From NCBI GenBank assembly GCA_038528235.1, contig JBCBEX010000014.1, forward strand, positions 1 to 61,699: 61,699 bases of DNA. Reading direction: 5' to 3'. The notes below the pieces were generated by a model, which had not been told where the DNA came from, ran no database searches, and saw only the letters and a list, made by a program, of their open reading frames with translations. The DNA is from JBCBEX01 sp038528235 (lineage in GTDB: Bacteria > Bacteroidota > Rhodothermia > Rhodothermales > Rubricoccaceae). Positions 1 through 8,010 of this stretch are shown one piece after another; the first letter of the stretch is position 1, and every line of letters begins with the position of its first letter. The position numbers were made by a program, and so were the translations under genes.

Positions 1-2
1 GC

Positions 3-581
3 CTCCCCGGCGACGCCTTTCTGCTCGCGAGCGTCGGTCGTCAGGTCAAGCGCAAGGGCACCGCGTGGTTCGTGGAGCACGTCCTTCCGCGCCTCTCCAC
101 CGACACCCCGACCTACTTCCTCGTGGCCGGGAGTGGCCCCGAAGAGGACACCATCCGACAAGCTGCTGCCCAGGCAGGCGTGACCGACCGGCTCCAACTA
201 CTTGGCCGCGTGCCAGAAGCGGACCTCGCTACGCTCCTGCGCGGCTCCGACGTGTTCGTGATGCCGAACGTGCAGGTCGAGGGCGACATGGAAGGCTTCG
301 GCGTCGTGATGCTCGAAGCGGGCCTGTGCGAGTTACCCGTGGTAGCCGCCGCGCTCGAAGGCATCCAGGACGTCGTCACGGACGGCGCCAACGGCTTCCT
401 CGTCCCGCCGGAAGACCCGACGGCCTTCGCCGAGCAGATCCGCGTGCTCATCCGCGACCGCGAACTGCGCGATCTCCTCGGCGAGCGCTCGCGCGAGTAC
501 GTCATGGGCGCGTTCAGTTGGCCTGCCGTCGCCCGGCGCACGGTGCGGCACCTGCAAGAGCTCGTCCTGAACGGACGCTAG
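3..581 (+). CDS. Glycosyltransferase family 4, C-terminal part (5' end outside window)
   Basis: This is the C-terminal two-thirds of a GT-B fold glycosyltransferase; the reading frame is open to the left edge, so the start lies outside the window. It contains the nucleotide-sugar-binding half of GT4 enzymes: a VGRQVKRKG phosphate-binding stretch, FLVAGSGPEE, LLGRVPEADLATLL, then the EGFGVVMLEAGLCELPVVA region holding the EX7E motif, and a VVTDGANGFLVPPEDP loop. GT4 enzymes retain anomeric configuration and act at the cytoplasmic face in exopolysaccharide, O-antigen or lipid glycosylation. It lies 3 bp upstream of the next glycosyltransferase, so the two are probably co-transcribed. The sugar donor and acceptor cannot be read from the sequence. 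Confidence 0.9.
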   Translation, partial: LPGDAFLLASVGRQVKRKGTAWFVEHVLPRLSTDTPTYFLVAGSGPEEDTIRQAAAQAGVTDRLQLLGRVPEADLATLLRGSDVFVMPNVQVEGDMEGFGVVMLEAGLCELPVVAAALEGIQDVVTDGANGFLVPPEDPTAFAEQIRVLIRDRELRDLLGERSREYVMGAFSWPAVARRTVRHLQELVLNGR

Positions 582-584
582 GCC

Positions 585-1586
585 ATGGCGGCTGGCACCC
601 CAATCCCGGCGCTCGGGCACTTCGTCTGGCTCGGCCCGCGCCTCTCCGTGTTGGGCTACCTCTCGGTGCGCTCGGCCCTCGACCGTGGCGGCTTCGAGGC
701 GATCCGCCTCCACCACGACGCGCCCGCGCTGGCCGATGACCCGCTCGTCCAGGACCTCCAGCGCCACCCGACGTTCGAGCTGCTTCCCATCGCGCCGGAG
801 GACTTTCTGGAGGGCGAAGACGACGCGCTGACGATTGCCCAGCGCGAGGAGGTGGCGCGGCGCTACCACCAGCTCGGTCCGATGACGAGCCGTGCCAACG
901 TGCTGCGGCTGCTCGTGCTCTGGCGCGACGGTGGCGTCTACCTCGACACGGATGCAATCACGCTGCGCGACCTCGCGCCCGTGCGCCAAGGCTTCCAGGG
1001 CTTCGCAGGCCTGGAGCGCGTCGCCATGACGACGGCGGTAGTCAATGGGTACAATCCGCTCCAGTGGGCGAAGGCGGGCTGGCTCAACCTCGTCCGCGAG
1101 TGCATCCGGCGCTTTTCGAGCAACGCAGGCGAGACGTTCCGGCGCATCGAGCATTGGTTCACGCTCGCGCCCAACAACGCCATCCTCGGCGCGACGCCCG
1201 GCAACGCGACCGTCGCCCGTCTCCTCCGCGAGGCCGCGACGATGCCCGAGGCGCAGGCCCTCACGCGCAAGCAGATCGGTCCGCGGCTCCTGGAGCGGCT
1301 CCTCGGCACCGACGGCGTGCCCGACTTCCGTATGCTGCCGCCGGACGCGTTCTACCCGCTCCCGCCCGAGGTCTGCTGGGACTACGTCCGCGACGACCCG
1401 CAGAATCGGCTCGGCGACCGCCCCACGCCGACAGCCTACGTGGCGCACCTCTACGACTCGGTACTGAGCCGCTGGCTGCGCGGCCCGCTCGACGTCGCCC
1501 ACTTCGAGGCGACGCGCGGACGCACCATGCTCGCCCGGATGGTCGAGCCCTACCTCGACGACCTCATCGCCGCAACCAAACGCTAA
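585..1586 (+). CDS. GT32-like glycosyltransferase (DXD sugar-binding region)
   Basis: A 333-residue protein with the hallmark of the glycosyltransferase sugar-binding region containing DXD motif (Gly_transf_sug, GT32-like): NVLRLLVLWRDGGVYLDTDAI, where the DTD triad would bind the metal and nucleotide sugar. The opening IPALGHFVWLGPRLS matches the usual family start (I-P-K-x-I-H-x-x-W-x-G). The start ATG lies 3 bp after the upstream GT4 stop, indicating coupling. Its stop overlaps the stop of the convergent membrane-protein gene by two bases. It probably adds one sugar to a surface glycan; the acceptor is unknown. Confidence 0.85.
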   Translation: MAAGTPIPALGHFVWLGPRLSVLGYLSVRSALDRGGFEAIRLHHDAPALADDPLVQDLQRHPTFELLPIAPEDFLEGEDDALTIAQREEVARRYHQLGPMTSRANVLRLLVLWRDGGVYLDTDAITLRDLAPVRQGFQGFAGLERVAMTTAVVNGYNPLQWAKAGWLNLVRECIRRFSSNAGETFRRIEHWFTLAPNNAILGATPGNATVARLLREAATMPEAQALTRKQIGPRLLERLLGTDGVPDFRMLPPDAFYPLPPEVCWDYVRDDPQNRLGDRPTPTAYVAHLYDSVLSRWLRGPLDVAHFEATRGRTMLARMVEPYLDDLIAATKR

Positions 1587-2671
1587 CTGGCGGCGGGTTC
1601 TTCCTCGACGACCTCTTCGAGGCCGTCGCGGTCCACGTCGATCACGCCTGCGTCGGCTTTGTAGCGGCGCTCCATCAGCGTGGCGAGGCCGTAGACGAGC
1701 AGGTTGAGCACCTTACCCGCCACGCCCGCCACCAGCAACATGCTCGCGATGCCTGCCGTCGCCGTGTCGAGCGCCTGCGCAAACTCGACGCCTGCGCCGA
1801 CGAAGAAGAGGTCCTTGTTCGGCAAGAGCGGCAGCCGGTCCACCACCACCGAGGCGCAGAGCAGCGGAAGCCACACGCCCCACGTCACTGCGGGCACGCC
1901 CACGGCCCACTGCCACAGCCGGACCGTGTAGAGCAGGATCCGCTGTGTCGTGTGGATGGCGAATACCTGCCAGGCCAGCCCGGCGCGCATGCTGAACAGG
2001 AACTGCCGGAACGCAACGACGAGCGCCACAACGAGCACCACGACGAGGCCGACGCCGATCCACGTCTGTGCCTGCGCCGTCCCGACGAGCGCTTCGAGGT
2101 CGACCAGCCCGCCGAGCACCATCCCGCCCAGCAGCACCAGCGCTACGAGTAGCGACGACACATTCGACAGGATGTTGACGTCGCGGACGTCCTGGAACAG
2201 CAGCTTGTCCTCTCGATCTGTTGCGGTCCGCGCCCAGGCGTAGAGGAACGCCTCGCCGGAATAGTCGACGAGGTGCTGGTTGTAGACGCGCTTCTTGAGC
2301 ATGAGCCAGACGCCGCGCGTGGCGGGCACGCCCCAGAGCACGCGGTAGATCAGCGCCTCCGACGCGGGCAGTAGCAGGTAGCCCATCACGATGAGCACGT
2401 AGAAGAGCGGGCTCGTCGGGAGCGCGCGCAGCACCTCGCCGACGCCGACCTGCAGAAGCTGGTAGACGAGCAGTCCGATGACCAGCGCGGAGAGGATGCG
2501 CTGGCCCCACGTCGTGAGTGGCTTCCGGTGCCGCTTCGCCCACGCGAGCACGCGCCGCCAGCCGGTCGGAGCAGGGGAGGTCGAGTCGGGCACGAGCGCG
2601 GGGGAGGACGAGAGGGGCGCGCGGGTCGTGACATCCACGCAGCGGCGCAAGATCCGACAATCCGACGGCAC
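1583..2671 (-). CDS. Multi-pass membrane protein, possible flippase-like / LPG-synthase TM-region family
   Basis: A 362-residue integral membrane protein with a basic, proline-rich N-terminal tail (residues 1-55) followed by several hydrophobic segments, for example ILSALVIGLLVYQLLQVGVG, FYVLIVMGYLLLP and SSLLVALVLLGGMVLGGLV. The overall plan recalls the lysylphosphatidylglycerol-synthase transmembrane region / UPF0104 family often found among glycosyltransferases, but no diagnostic motif is certain. The GTG start follows directly on the stop of the upstream GT4 gene, so translation is likely coupled. A downstream start in the tail is possible. A role in moving or modifying lipid-linked glycan is inferred only from the neighbours. 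Confidence 0.65.
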   Translation of the reverse strand: MPSDCRILRRCVDVTTRAPLSSSPALVPDSTSPAPTGWRRVLAWAKRHRKPLTTWGQRILSALVIGLLVYQLLQVGVGEVLRALPTSPLFYVLIVMGYLLLPASEALIYRVLWGVPATRGVWLMLKKRVYNQHLVDYSGEAFLYAWARTATDREDKLLFQDVRDVNILSNVSSLLVALVLLGGMVLGGLVDLEALVGTAQAQTWIGVGLVVVLVVALVVAFRQFLFSMRAGLAWQVFAIHTTQRILLYTVRLWQWAVGVPAVTWGVWLPLLCASVVVDRLPLLPNKDLFFVGAGVEFAQALDTATAGIASMLLVAGVAGKVLNLLVYGLATLMERRYKADAGVIDVDRDGLEEVVEEEPAAS

Positions 2672-3847
2672 CTACGGTGATGCTTTGTAGGAAGAGCCAC
2701 GGACCATCAGATCTTCCAGCGTTCGATAGACACGCGACGCGACGCGGTCCCACGTGTAGGCCTGCACGACACGTGCGCGTCCGCGCTGCCCGTAGCGCGT
2801 GCGCAGCGCCGCAGCGTCCAGCAACTGGCGCAGGGCGACAGCGAGCGCTGAGGCATCATTGGGGGGGACGAGCAGCCCGGTTTCGCCGTCCACGATGGCG
2901 TCGGGAATGCCACCCGCCGTGGAGCCGATCACGGGCGTCTCGCAGGCGTTTGCCTCCAGGAACACGATCCCGAAGCCTTCCACGTCGGGACCCTCGGCGC
3001 GGGACGGCATCACGAACACGTCGGCGAGGTTGAAGTAGGCACGCAGCGGGCCGTCGACGCGGCCGAGGAACCGCACGGCGTCCGTCACACCGAGGTTGTC
3101 GGCAAGCTCCGTCAGGCGGTCGCGGTCGGGGCCGTCGCCGACGACGAGGTAGGTCACGTCGGCGTCGGCGTCGCTCTGGCGAAGCTGGGCCAGTGCGTGC
3201 AGTGTCGTGTCGAGGCCCTTGCGCGGGACGAGGCGGCCCACCGTGAGCAGCACCCGTCGTCCTGTGAGGCCGAGCTCGTCGCGGAGCGCCGTCGCGTCTT
3301 CGGGGAAGAACTGCGTGGGGTCCGTGCCGTTGGTCACGATCCGCAGCTTCTCGTCTGGCACGCCGAGGTCACGGGCGAGGCCAGCCGTGTAGCGGCTCAC
3401 GGGCAGCAGCGCGTCGATGTCGGCCAGCGCGCGTCGTCGGAGCGCGGAGAAGGCCCGGCCTAGTGGCGAGGTCCCGCCCGGCGTGAGCAGCAACTCCCGG
3501 CCATGCGCCGCTGTCACGATCCGGCGCGGGAAGCCCGTGCGTCGCCGCGCCCACTGCGACGCGGGGAGCGTCTGCCACTGCGCGTGGAAGGCCACATCGA
3601 AGCGCCCATCCCGAGCGAGTCGGGGCAGCATCGGCAGTGCGCGTAGCACGAGCAAGTCCGAACGGATTGCCAGCCGGTGCACCGGAAACGGCAGCGCCGC
3701 ATCGAAAGCCGCGTCGCCGTCCTGCGTGGGGGCGACGACCTCCAGCGCCGCCGCTTTCTCAGCGAGCCGCATGGCGAGCTCGTAGGCATACGTCTGAATG
3801 CCGCCGTGGCTCGGTGGGAAGTCGCGCGTGACGAGGAGGACGCGCAT
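2672..3847 (-). CDS. Glycosyltransferase family 4
   Basis: A full-length (391 aa) GT-B glycosyltransferase. The N-terminal acceptor domain begins MRVLLVTRDFPPSHGGIQTY, the classical GT4 glycine-rich start. The C-terminal donor domain shows LLTVGRLVPRKGLDTTLHAL, YLVVGDGPDRDRL, VRFLGRVDGPLRAYF and EGFGIVFLEANACETPVIG with the EX7E pair, then IVDGETGLLVPPND. It is related to the truncated GT4 at the left edge but clearly not a copy. It precedes the membrane-protein gene with no gap, forming a two-gene unit converging on the GT4/GT32 pair. The product is probably a cell-surface polysaccharide or glycolipid. Confidence 0.92.
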   Translation of the reverse strand: MRVLLVTRDFPPSHGGIQTYAYELAMRLAEKAAALEVVAPTQDGDAAFDAALPFPVHRLAIRSDLLVLRALPMLPRLARDGRFDVAFHAQWQTLPASQWARRRTGFPRRIVTAAHGRELLLTPGGTSPLGRAFSALRRRALADIDALLPVSRYTAGLARDLGVPDEKLRIVTNGTDPTQFFPEDATALRDELGLTGRRVLLTVGRLVPRKGLDTTLHALAQLRQSDADADVTYLVVGDGPDRDRLTELADNLGVTDAVRFLGRVDGPLRAYFNLADVFVMPSRAEGPDVEGFGIVFLEANACETPVIGSTAGGIPDAIVDGETGLLVPPNDASALAVALRQLLDAAALRTRYGQRGRARVVQAYTWDRVASRVYRTLEDLMVRGSSYKASP

Positions 3848-3929
3848 TGGGCGCAGAGACAGGGCGGGAGAGACGGCGGGGCCTCAAGCTACGCGCCGCA
3901 GTCAGTCCTCACGTTCATGCATCAGCGCA

Positions 3930-4043
3930 GCTCCCCCCGCTTGTACGCCTACGACGGCGCACAAGCTGTCCCCCTCACTCGTGAGGGGGACAGTCCGAGG
4001 AGCGGAGTCCGGGAGGACGGAGGCGACGCAGGACGGGGGGAGC
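3930..4043. repeat. TIR-flanked palindromic element, family A, copy 1
   Basis: A 114 bp intergenic element bounded by perfect 10 bp inverted ends GCTCCCCCCG (3930-3939) and CGGGGGGAGC (4034-4043). A central hairpin has a 13 bp perfect stem, CTGTCCCCCTCAC (3966-3978) paired with GTGAGGGGGACAG (3981-3993), followed by the conserved TCCGAGGAGCGGAG. A second arm pairs TTGTACGCC with GGCGCACAA with one mismatch. The same architecture occurs at 15255-15369 and inside mnmE at 52979-53088. It encodes no protein and is probably a REP/MITE-like non-autonomous element. Confidence 0.9.
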
Positions 4044-4088
4044 CGAACCGTACAACATCCCTTGCGACGGTTGCTCAAGGACTGCTCG

Positions 4089-5141
4089 CTACTTCAGCCC
4101 GACGAGTTCGTAGTAGGCGCGCGCGCCGTTGCCGAGCGAGCCTGCGCCGCGTGCCACGACGGCCTCGCCACCGAGGAACTGCCGGGCCATCGTCCGCGCT
4201 AGCCCGCCGAGTTCTTCGAGCGTGGCGAACTGCTGGCGGTCCTGCGAGCGGCTGAAGATCGTCTCCTGGCCGCCCTCGTAGGCGATCACCGCTTGCCGGG
4301 GCAGATCGGCCCCGAGCGCCGCACGCGTCGAGACGATGCGGAGGCCGGTCGGCTTGAGCAGGCGCGTCTGCCCGCCCTCGCGCCGGAGGCCGTAGCCGAC
4401 CACCTGGCCGCCACCTGCTGGCAGCGCGAGGTAGGCCGCCTCGATGGTGTTGCCGTTGTACGAGGTGTAGCGCACAGCCGTACGCAGCACGTCCGTCGGC
4501 GAGCCGGTCTGGTAGGTATGGTCCATGTAGGCGACGCCGCTCACCTCCGTCGCGCGCCCGTCGATAGCGATGGTGCCCGAGACACGGGCGAAGGGCATGT
4601 GGATGAACAGCCCGAAGCGCTCGTCGCCCACCTGGAATTCGCCGTCGCCCCAGGTCAACCCACGCGCCATGTTCGAGAAGTTCAGCGCGACCTCGTAGAG
4701 GCGGTCGTTCTTGCCCGCGCGGAAGTTGACGCGGTGCGCCTGCGGCGGTCGCCCCTCGAAGAAGATGTTGGGGTTGATGTTGAGGCGGTGCGCGCTGGCG
4801 TCGTACTGGAACTCGTCAATGTCGTACTGCTTCGCCACGCGCACGGTCTGTCCGGCTACGCCCACGAGCGACAGTTCGGCCCCGCTCACCGAGCCGAGCA
4901 CGCCGCCGAGGCGGGCGCGTCGGAGGCTCAGGTAGGCCTGCGTGCCATCGTCGAAGAAGAAGCTGTAAGCCCAGATCTCGCTGCTCGTGCCCCGTAGGCT
5001 GTGCGGTGCGAGGTCGCGGGCGTTGGAGGCGCGCGCTTCGCCTGAGGGCAGCGTGACCGTCTCATCGGCGGACGACATCGGCGTACCCGACAGCGGGAGC
5101 GTGCCGACGAGAAGCATCGCGGCTAAGAGGAGAACACGCAT
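4089..5141 (-). CDS. Secreted lipocalin-like protein (CrtC/AttH/Svf1-type)
   Basis: About 350 residues from the ATG at 5141, chosen because it opens a clean signal peptide (MRVLLLAAMLLVGTLPLSG); the frame extends 13 codons further upstream without such a signal. The body resembles the two-lobed lipocalin-like fold of carotenoid hydratase CrtC, AttH and Svf1: EIWAYSFFFDDGTQAYLSL near the start, LTWGDGEFQVGDERFGLFI in the middle, and the family-like GVAYMDHTYQTGSPTD. These proteins bind hydrophobic ligands; no catalytic residue assignment is attempted. It lies directly downstream, on the same strand, of an MMPL-type exporter, so a periplasmic lipid or isoprenoid-binding partner role is plausible but inferred. 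Confidence 0.6.
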   Translation of the reverse strand: MRVLLLAAMLLVGTLPLSGTPMSSADETVTLPSGEARASNARDLAPHSLRGTSSEIWAYSFFFDDGTQAYLSLRRARLGGVLGSVSGAELSLVGVAGQTVRVAKQYDIDEFQYDASAHRLNINPNIFFEGRPPQAHRVNFRAGKNDRLYEVALNFSNMARGLTWGDGEFQVGDERFGLFIHMPFARVSGTIAIDGRATEVSGVAYMDHTYQTGSPTDVLRTAVRYTSYNGNTIEAAYLALPAGGGQVVGYGLRREGGQTRLLKPTGLRIVSTRAALGADLPRQAVIAYEGGQETIFSRSQDRQQFATLEELGGLARTMARQFLGGEAVVARGAGSLGNGARAYYELVGLK

Positions 5142-5209
5142 AGAGTCGGGGAAAGGTGGGAAGCGGTATCCGGGCAGCAAGCCGCCGCCGAACGCCGCGA
5201 TGTCACGCC

Positions 5210-7774
5210 TCAGGACGCAGTTCCTCCAACTTCCACATCCTCAACACGATCCGCGATCCTGTTTTCTCTCCACTGCAGGAGCGCGGGAAGGAAGAACAGC
5301 GCTGCCGCGAGCGTGGCCAGGATGCCGATCACGGCCAGCACACCGATCGAGCGGAGGCCCGGGTGGAACGAGAGCAGCAGCCCCGCGAAGCCGATCATGG
5401 TCGTGATGGCCCCCATCGCCACGTGCTCGCCGGTGGAACGGAGGACGCGGCGGATCGAGCCCGGGCCTTCCTCTCGATATCGATGGACGAGGTGCACGCC
5501 CGCGTCGTTGCCGATGCCGAGGATGGCGGGGAGGACCACGAGGTTGTAGAACGTCAGCCTTACGCCCGTGAGCTCCATCACGCCGAGCATCCACAGCACG
5601 CCGACCACGAGCGGAAGCAGCGCCATTGCTGTCCACACCGGCGACCGGAAGACCGCAAACATGAGCAGCGCGATGAGCAGGAACGTCAGCCCGACCATCA
5701 GCGGGCTCTCGGCGAGCATCGTACGCAGCATTTCGGCCGCCACGAGCGAGGTTGAGGCTGCACGGTATGCTGTGCCGTCTTCGGTCGTGATCTCGCCAAT
5801 CGCGTCGCCGAAGGCCATCGAGTTGCGGGCGTCACTCAGACCGACGGCGGGGTAGATGAGCACGAACGTGCCGAGTTCGCCCTGCTTGGTGGTGAACTGT
5901 GCGCGGAGATCGGCGGGCACGGCGTCGAGCGGGATGGCCTCGGCGGTGCTCGCGGCCTGCCGGATGCGGGCGATGTTGCCCGTCGTGTCCTGGCGGAGGA
6001 ACGGGTCGTCGGTGAGCGCCCGGATCTCCTCAAGGCGCGCGAGGCGGTCGGCGGCGGCTTCGTCGGTGGACGGGTAGCGCTCCTGCAGGCTCTCCACGTC
6101 GAGCACGAGCGAGTCGGCCCCCGCCACGCTGTCCGCGACAAGCGCCTCAACGGCTGCGACGACCTGAGGCACCGCGTCGGCGTCGCCCGTGAGCACGTAG
6201 GCGGGGTTGCGCCGCCCATCGCCGCCCGCGCTGATTTCGCGGAGGAGGGCCGCGCGCTCTTCGTAGGCCTCGTACGTGGGCTCCAGCGCGCCGAAGTCGT
6301 ACTCGAACGCGACGCGCGGCAGCGCCACTAGCGCCAAGAACACCGCCACGAAGCTCGCAATCACGATCGCTTTCGCGGCGGGGAATGGCTTTCCGGACGA
6401 GATAACCTCTGGAGCGACCGTCGTGTCACGGGCCTCAAGCTTGAGCGCACCGAGCTTCTCTAGCAGCGCTAGCATTGCGGGCAGCATCGTGAGCATCGTC
6501 ACGAGTGCGAGCAGGATGCCCGTCCCGCCGATGAAGCCGAACTCGCTGAAGCCGCGGAAGTCGGCGATGGTGAGCACGTAGAGCGCTGCCGCCGTGGTGA
6601 ACGCCGACACCGCGATGGCCTGGCCGGTGCTCACGAACGTCTCCTCGGCGGCGTCTTCGACCGAGCGCCCCGCGCCGCGCTCCTCGGTGTAGCGCGCGAA
6701 GAAGTGGATGCCGTAGTCGATGCCGAGCCCGAAGAGGACCAGCCCGAGCGTCGAGGTCATCAGGTTGAGCGTCCCGAACACCACCGACGCGAGGCCGAAC
6801 GTCCAGGCGAGGCTCATCAGGAGCGGCACCGCGATCACGAGCGCCGTCGCCGGGAGCCGCGCGAGTTCAGAGAGGAACACGCGCCAATGAGTCGCCAGTG
6901 CGAAGCGCCCGCCGGTGCGCGCCTGGACGCCCTTGTAGAGGAAGTAGAGCAGCACCGCGAGCAGCACCGCCGAGACGCCCGCGCCGAACGAGGCCGCCAC
7001 GTCGTCCGTGATCGCGCGGATCTCGACCTGCTGCCGAAGCACGCGCCCGGCCGCCGCCATCGTCATCTCGGGGTGGAACGTGGGCCCGAGTGCTGCCCCG
7101 AGCGAGTCGAGCTTGGCGTAGAGGCCGGAGACGTAGGCGCCGTCGGTCTGCGAGCCGCCGGGATAGAGCGAGAACGCCAGCACGGTCGAGTCGGGCGAGG
7201 TGCGGTATTCCGTCACCTGCAAGCGTTCGAGCGACGCCGCGCGCTCGTTCTCGGCGACCTCGTCTTCCGCGGCGAGGTCGTCGAACTCATCGTCCGCGAG
7301 CGGGTCGAAGAAGAACGGGTTCGCGTCGAGCCGCGCCTGCTCGATCTCGTCTTCGAGGAAGAACGTGAGGTCGTCGAGCTCGTCCTCCGTGGCGAAGTAG
7401 AGGCCGTTGTTGTCGAGAAACTCGGTGTCCGTGCGCAGTTCGGCGCGCGTGAGGTACGGCTCGCCGGACGGCTGCTGGAGCGCGAGTGCCTGGTCGATGA
7501 ATGCCTCCGCGAAGGCGACGTTGGCGTCGAACGACGGGCTCTGGACGGCCACCTCGACCGTCGACTCGCCGCCGAGCGTATCGCGAAGCCGTTCGAGCGC
7601 CTGCACGGTCGGGTTGTCGTCCGGCAGCAGGTTGGCGAAGTCGGTGTCGATCTTGAGCGTGCGCGCCCCCAGTATGCCCGCGACGGCGAAGACAAGCCCG
7701 ACGAGGAGTGCGAGGGCGGGGTGTCGGACGAGCCAGCGAAAGCCGGGGCGTAGGGCGGCGAAGAGTCGGTCCAC
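5210..7774 (-). CDS. RND/MMPL-family transporter (HpnN-like exporter)
   Basis: A protein of about 854 residues with the duplicated layout of the RND superfamily/MMPL exporters. Each half has a TM helix, a large periplasmic loop and a block of five to six TM helices. The first helix (HPALALLVGLVFAVAGILG) is followed by the family-typical TDFANLLPDDNPTVQAL; the first helix block includes LVLFGLGIDYGIHFFARYTE and the second LPAILGIGNDAGVHLVHRYR. The likely start is the GTG at 7774. The frame stays open to an ATG at 7894, but those 40 codons have untypical codon use. Such proteins export lipids such as hopanoids, mycolates or aryl polyenes with proton coupling. Substrate unknown; paired with the lipocalin-like gene downstream. 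Confidence 0.85.
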   Translation of the reverse strand: MDRLFAALRPGFRWLVRHPALALLVGLVFAVAGILGARTLKIDTDFANLLPDDNPTVQALERLRDTLGGESTVEVAVQSPSFDANVAFAEAFIDQALALQQPSGEPYLTRAELRTDTEFLDNNGLYFATEDELDDLTFFLEDEIEQARLDANPFFFDPLADDEFDDLAAEDEVAENERAASLERLQVTEYRTSPDSTVLAFSLYPGGSQTDGAYVSGLYAKLDSLGAALGPTFHPEMTMAAAGRVLRQQVEIRAITDDVAASFGAGVSAVLLAVLLYFLYKGVQARTGGRFALATHWRVFLSELARLPATALVIAVPLLMSLAWTFGLASVVFGTLNLMTSTLGLVLFGLGIDYGIHFFARYTEERGAGRSVEDAAEETFVSTGQAIAVSAFTTAAALYVLTIADFRGFSEFGFIGGTGILLALVTMLTMLPAMLALLEKLGALKLEARDTTVAPEVISSGKPFPAAKAIVIASFVAVFLALVALPRVAFEYDFGALEPTYEAYEERAALLREISAGGDGRRNPAYVLTGDADAVPQVVAAVEALVADSVAGADSLVLDVESLQERYPSTDEAAADRLARLEEIRALTDDPFLRQDTTGNIARIRQAASTAEAIPLDAVPADLRAQFTTKQGELGTFVLIYPAVGLSDARNSMAFGDAIGEITTEDGTAYRAASTSLVAAEMLRTMLAESPLMVGLTFLLIALLMFAVFRSPVWTAMALLPLVVGVLWMLGVMELTGVRLTFYNLVVLPAILGIGNDAGVHLVHRYREEGPGSIRRVLRSTGEHVAMGAITTMIGFAGLLLSFHPGLRSIGVLAVIGILATLAAALFFLPALLQWRENRIADRVEDVEVGGTAS

Positions 7775-8010
7775 GGACGAGCGGGCTAGATGGGGGACGA
7801 CGGCGTGCGGGGTACGCCGCGCCGAAAGGGGTGATTCGTAACGAGGGGCTGGACGTATGAGAGTACGGGAGAACCAGGAACTCTTGGCGGGCATCGCTCG
7901 GGAAGACAGGACGATTCCTGCTCAGTCGTGTCAGTCTAGACGCACTCATACTCCCACACATTGGCCCGTTCATACTTTGGCGCGGACTCACGCATCCATC
8001 CCCCACGGCC

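Noticed and set aside
333..1502. Long minus-strand open frames under the glycosyltransferase genes, and similar ones under most genes
   Set aside because: They are by-products of the high third-position GC; their translations are low-complexity Arg/Ala/Glu-rich and match no family.
3930..4043. Family A element as an integron attC site or a CRISPR repeat
   Set aside because: It has no RYYYAAC/GTTRRRY ends, no cassette array, no regular spacers and no cas or integrase gene.
7966..7980. TACTTTGG upstream of the M49-like gene as a TAnnTTTG -7 element
   Set aside because: The spacing inside the motif is one base short, and the same string occurs inside coding sequence near 9848, so it is not diagnostic.
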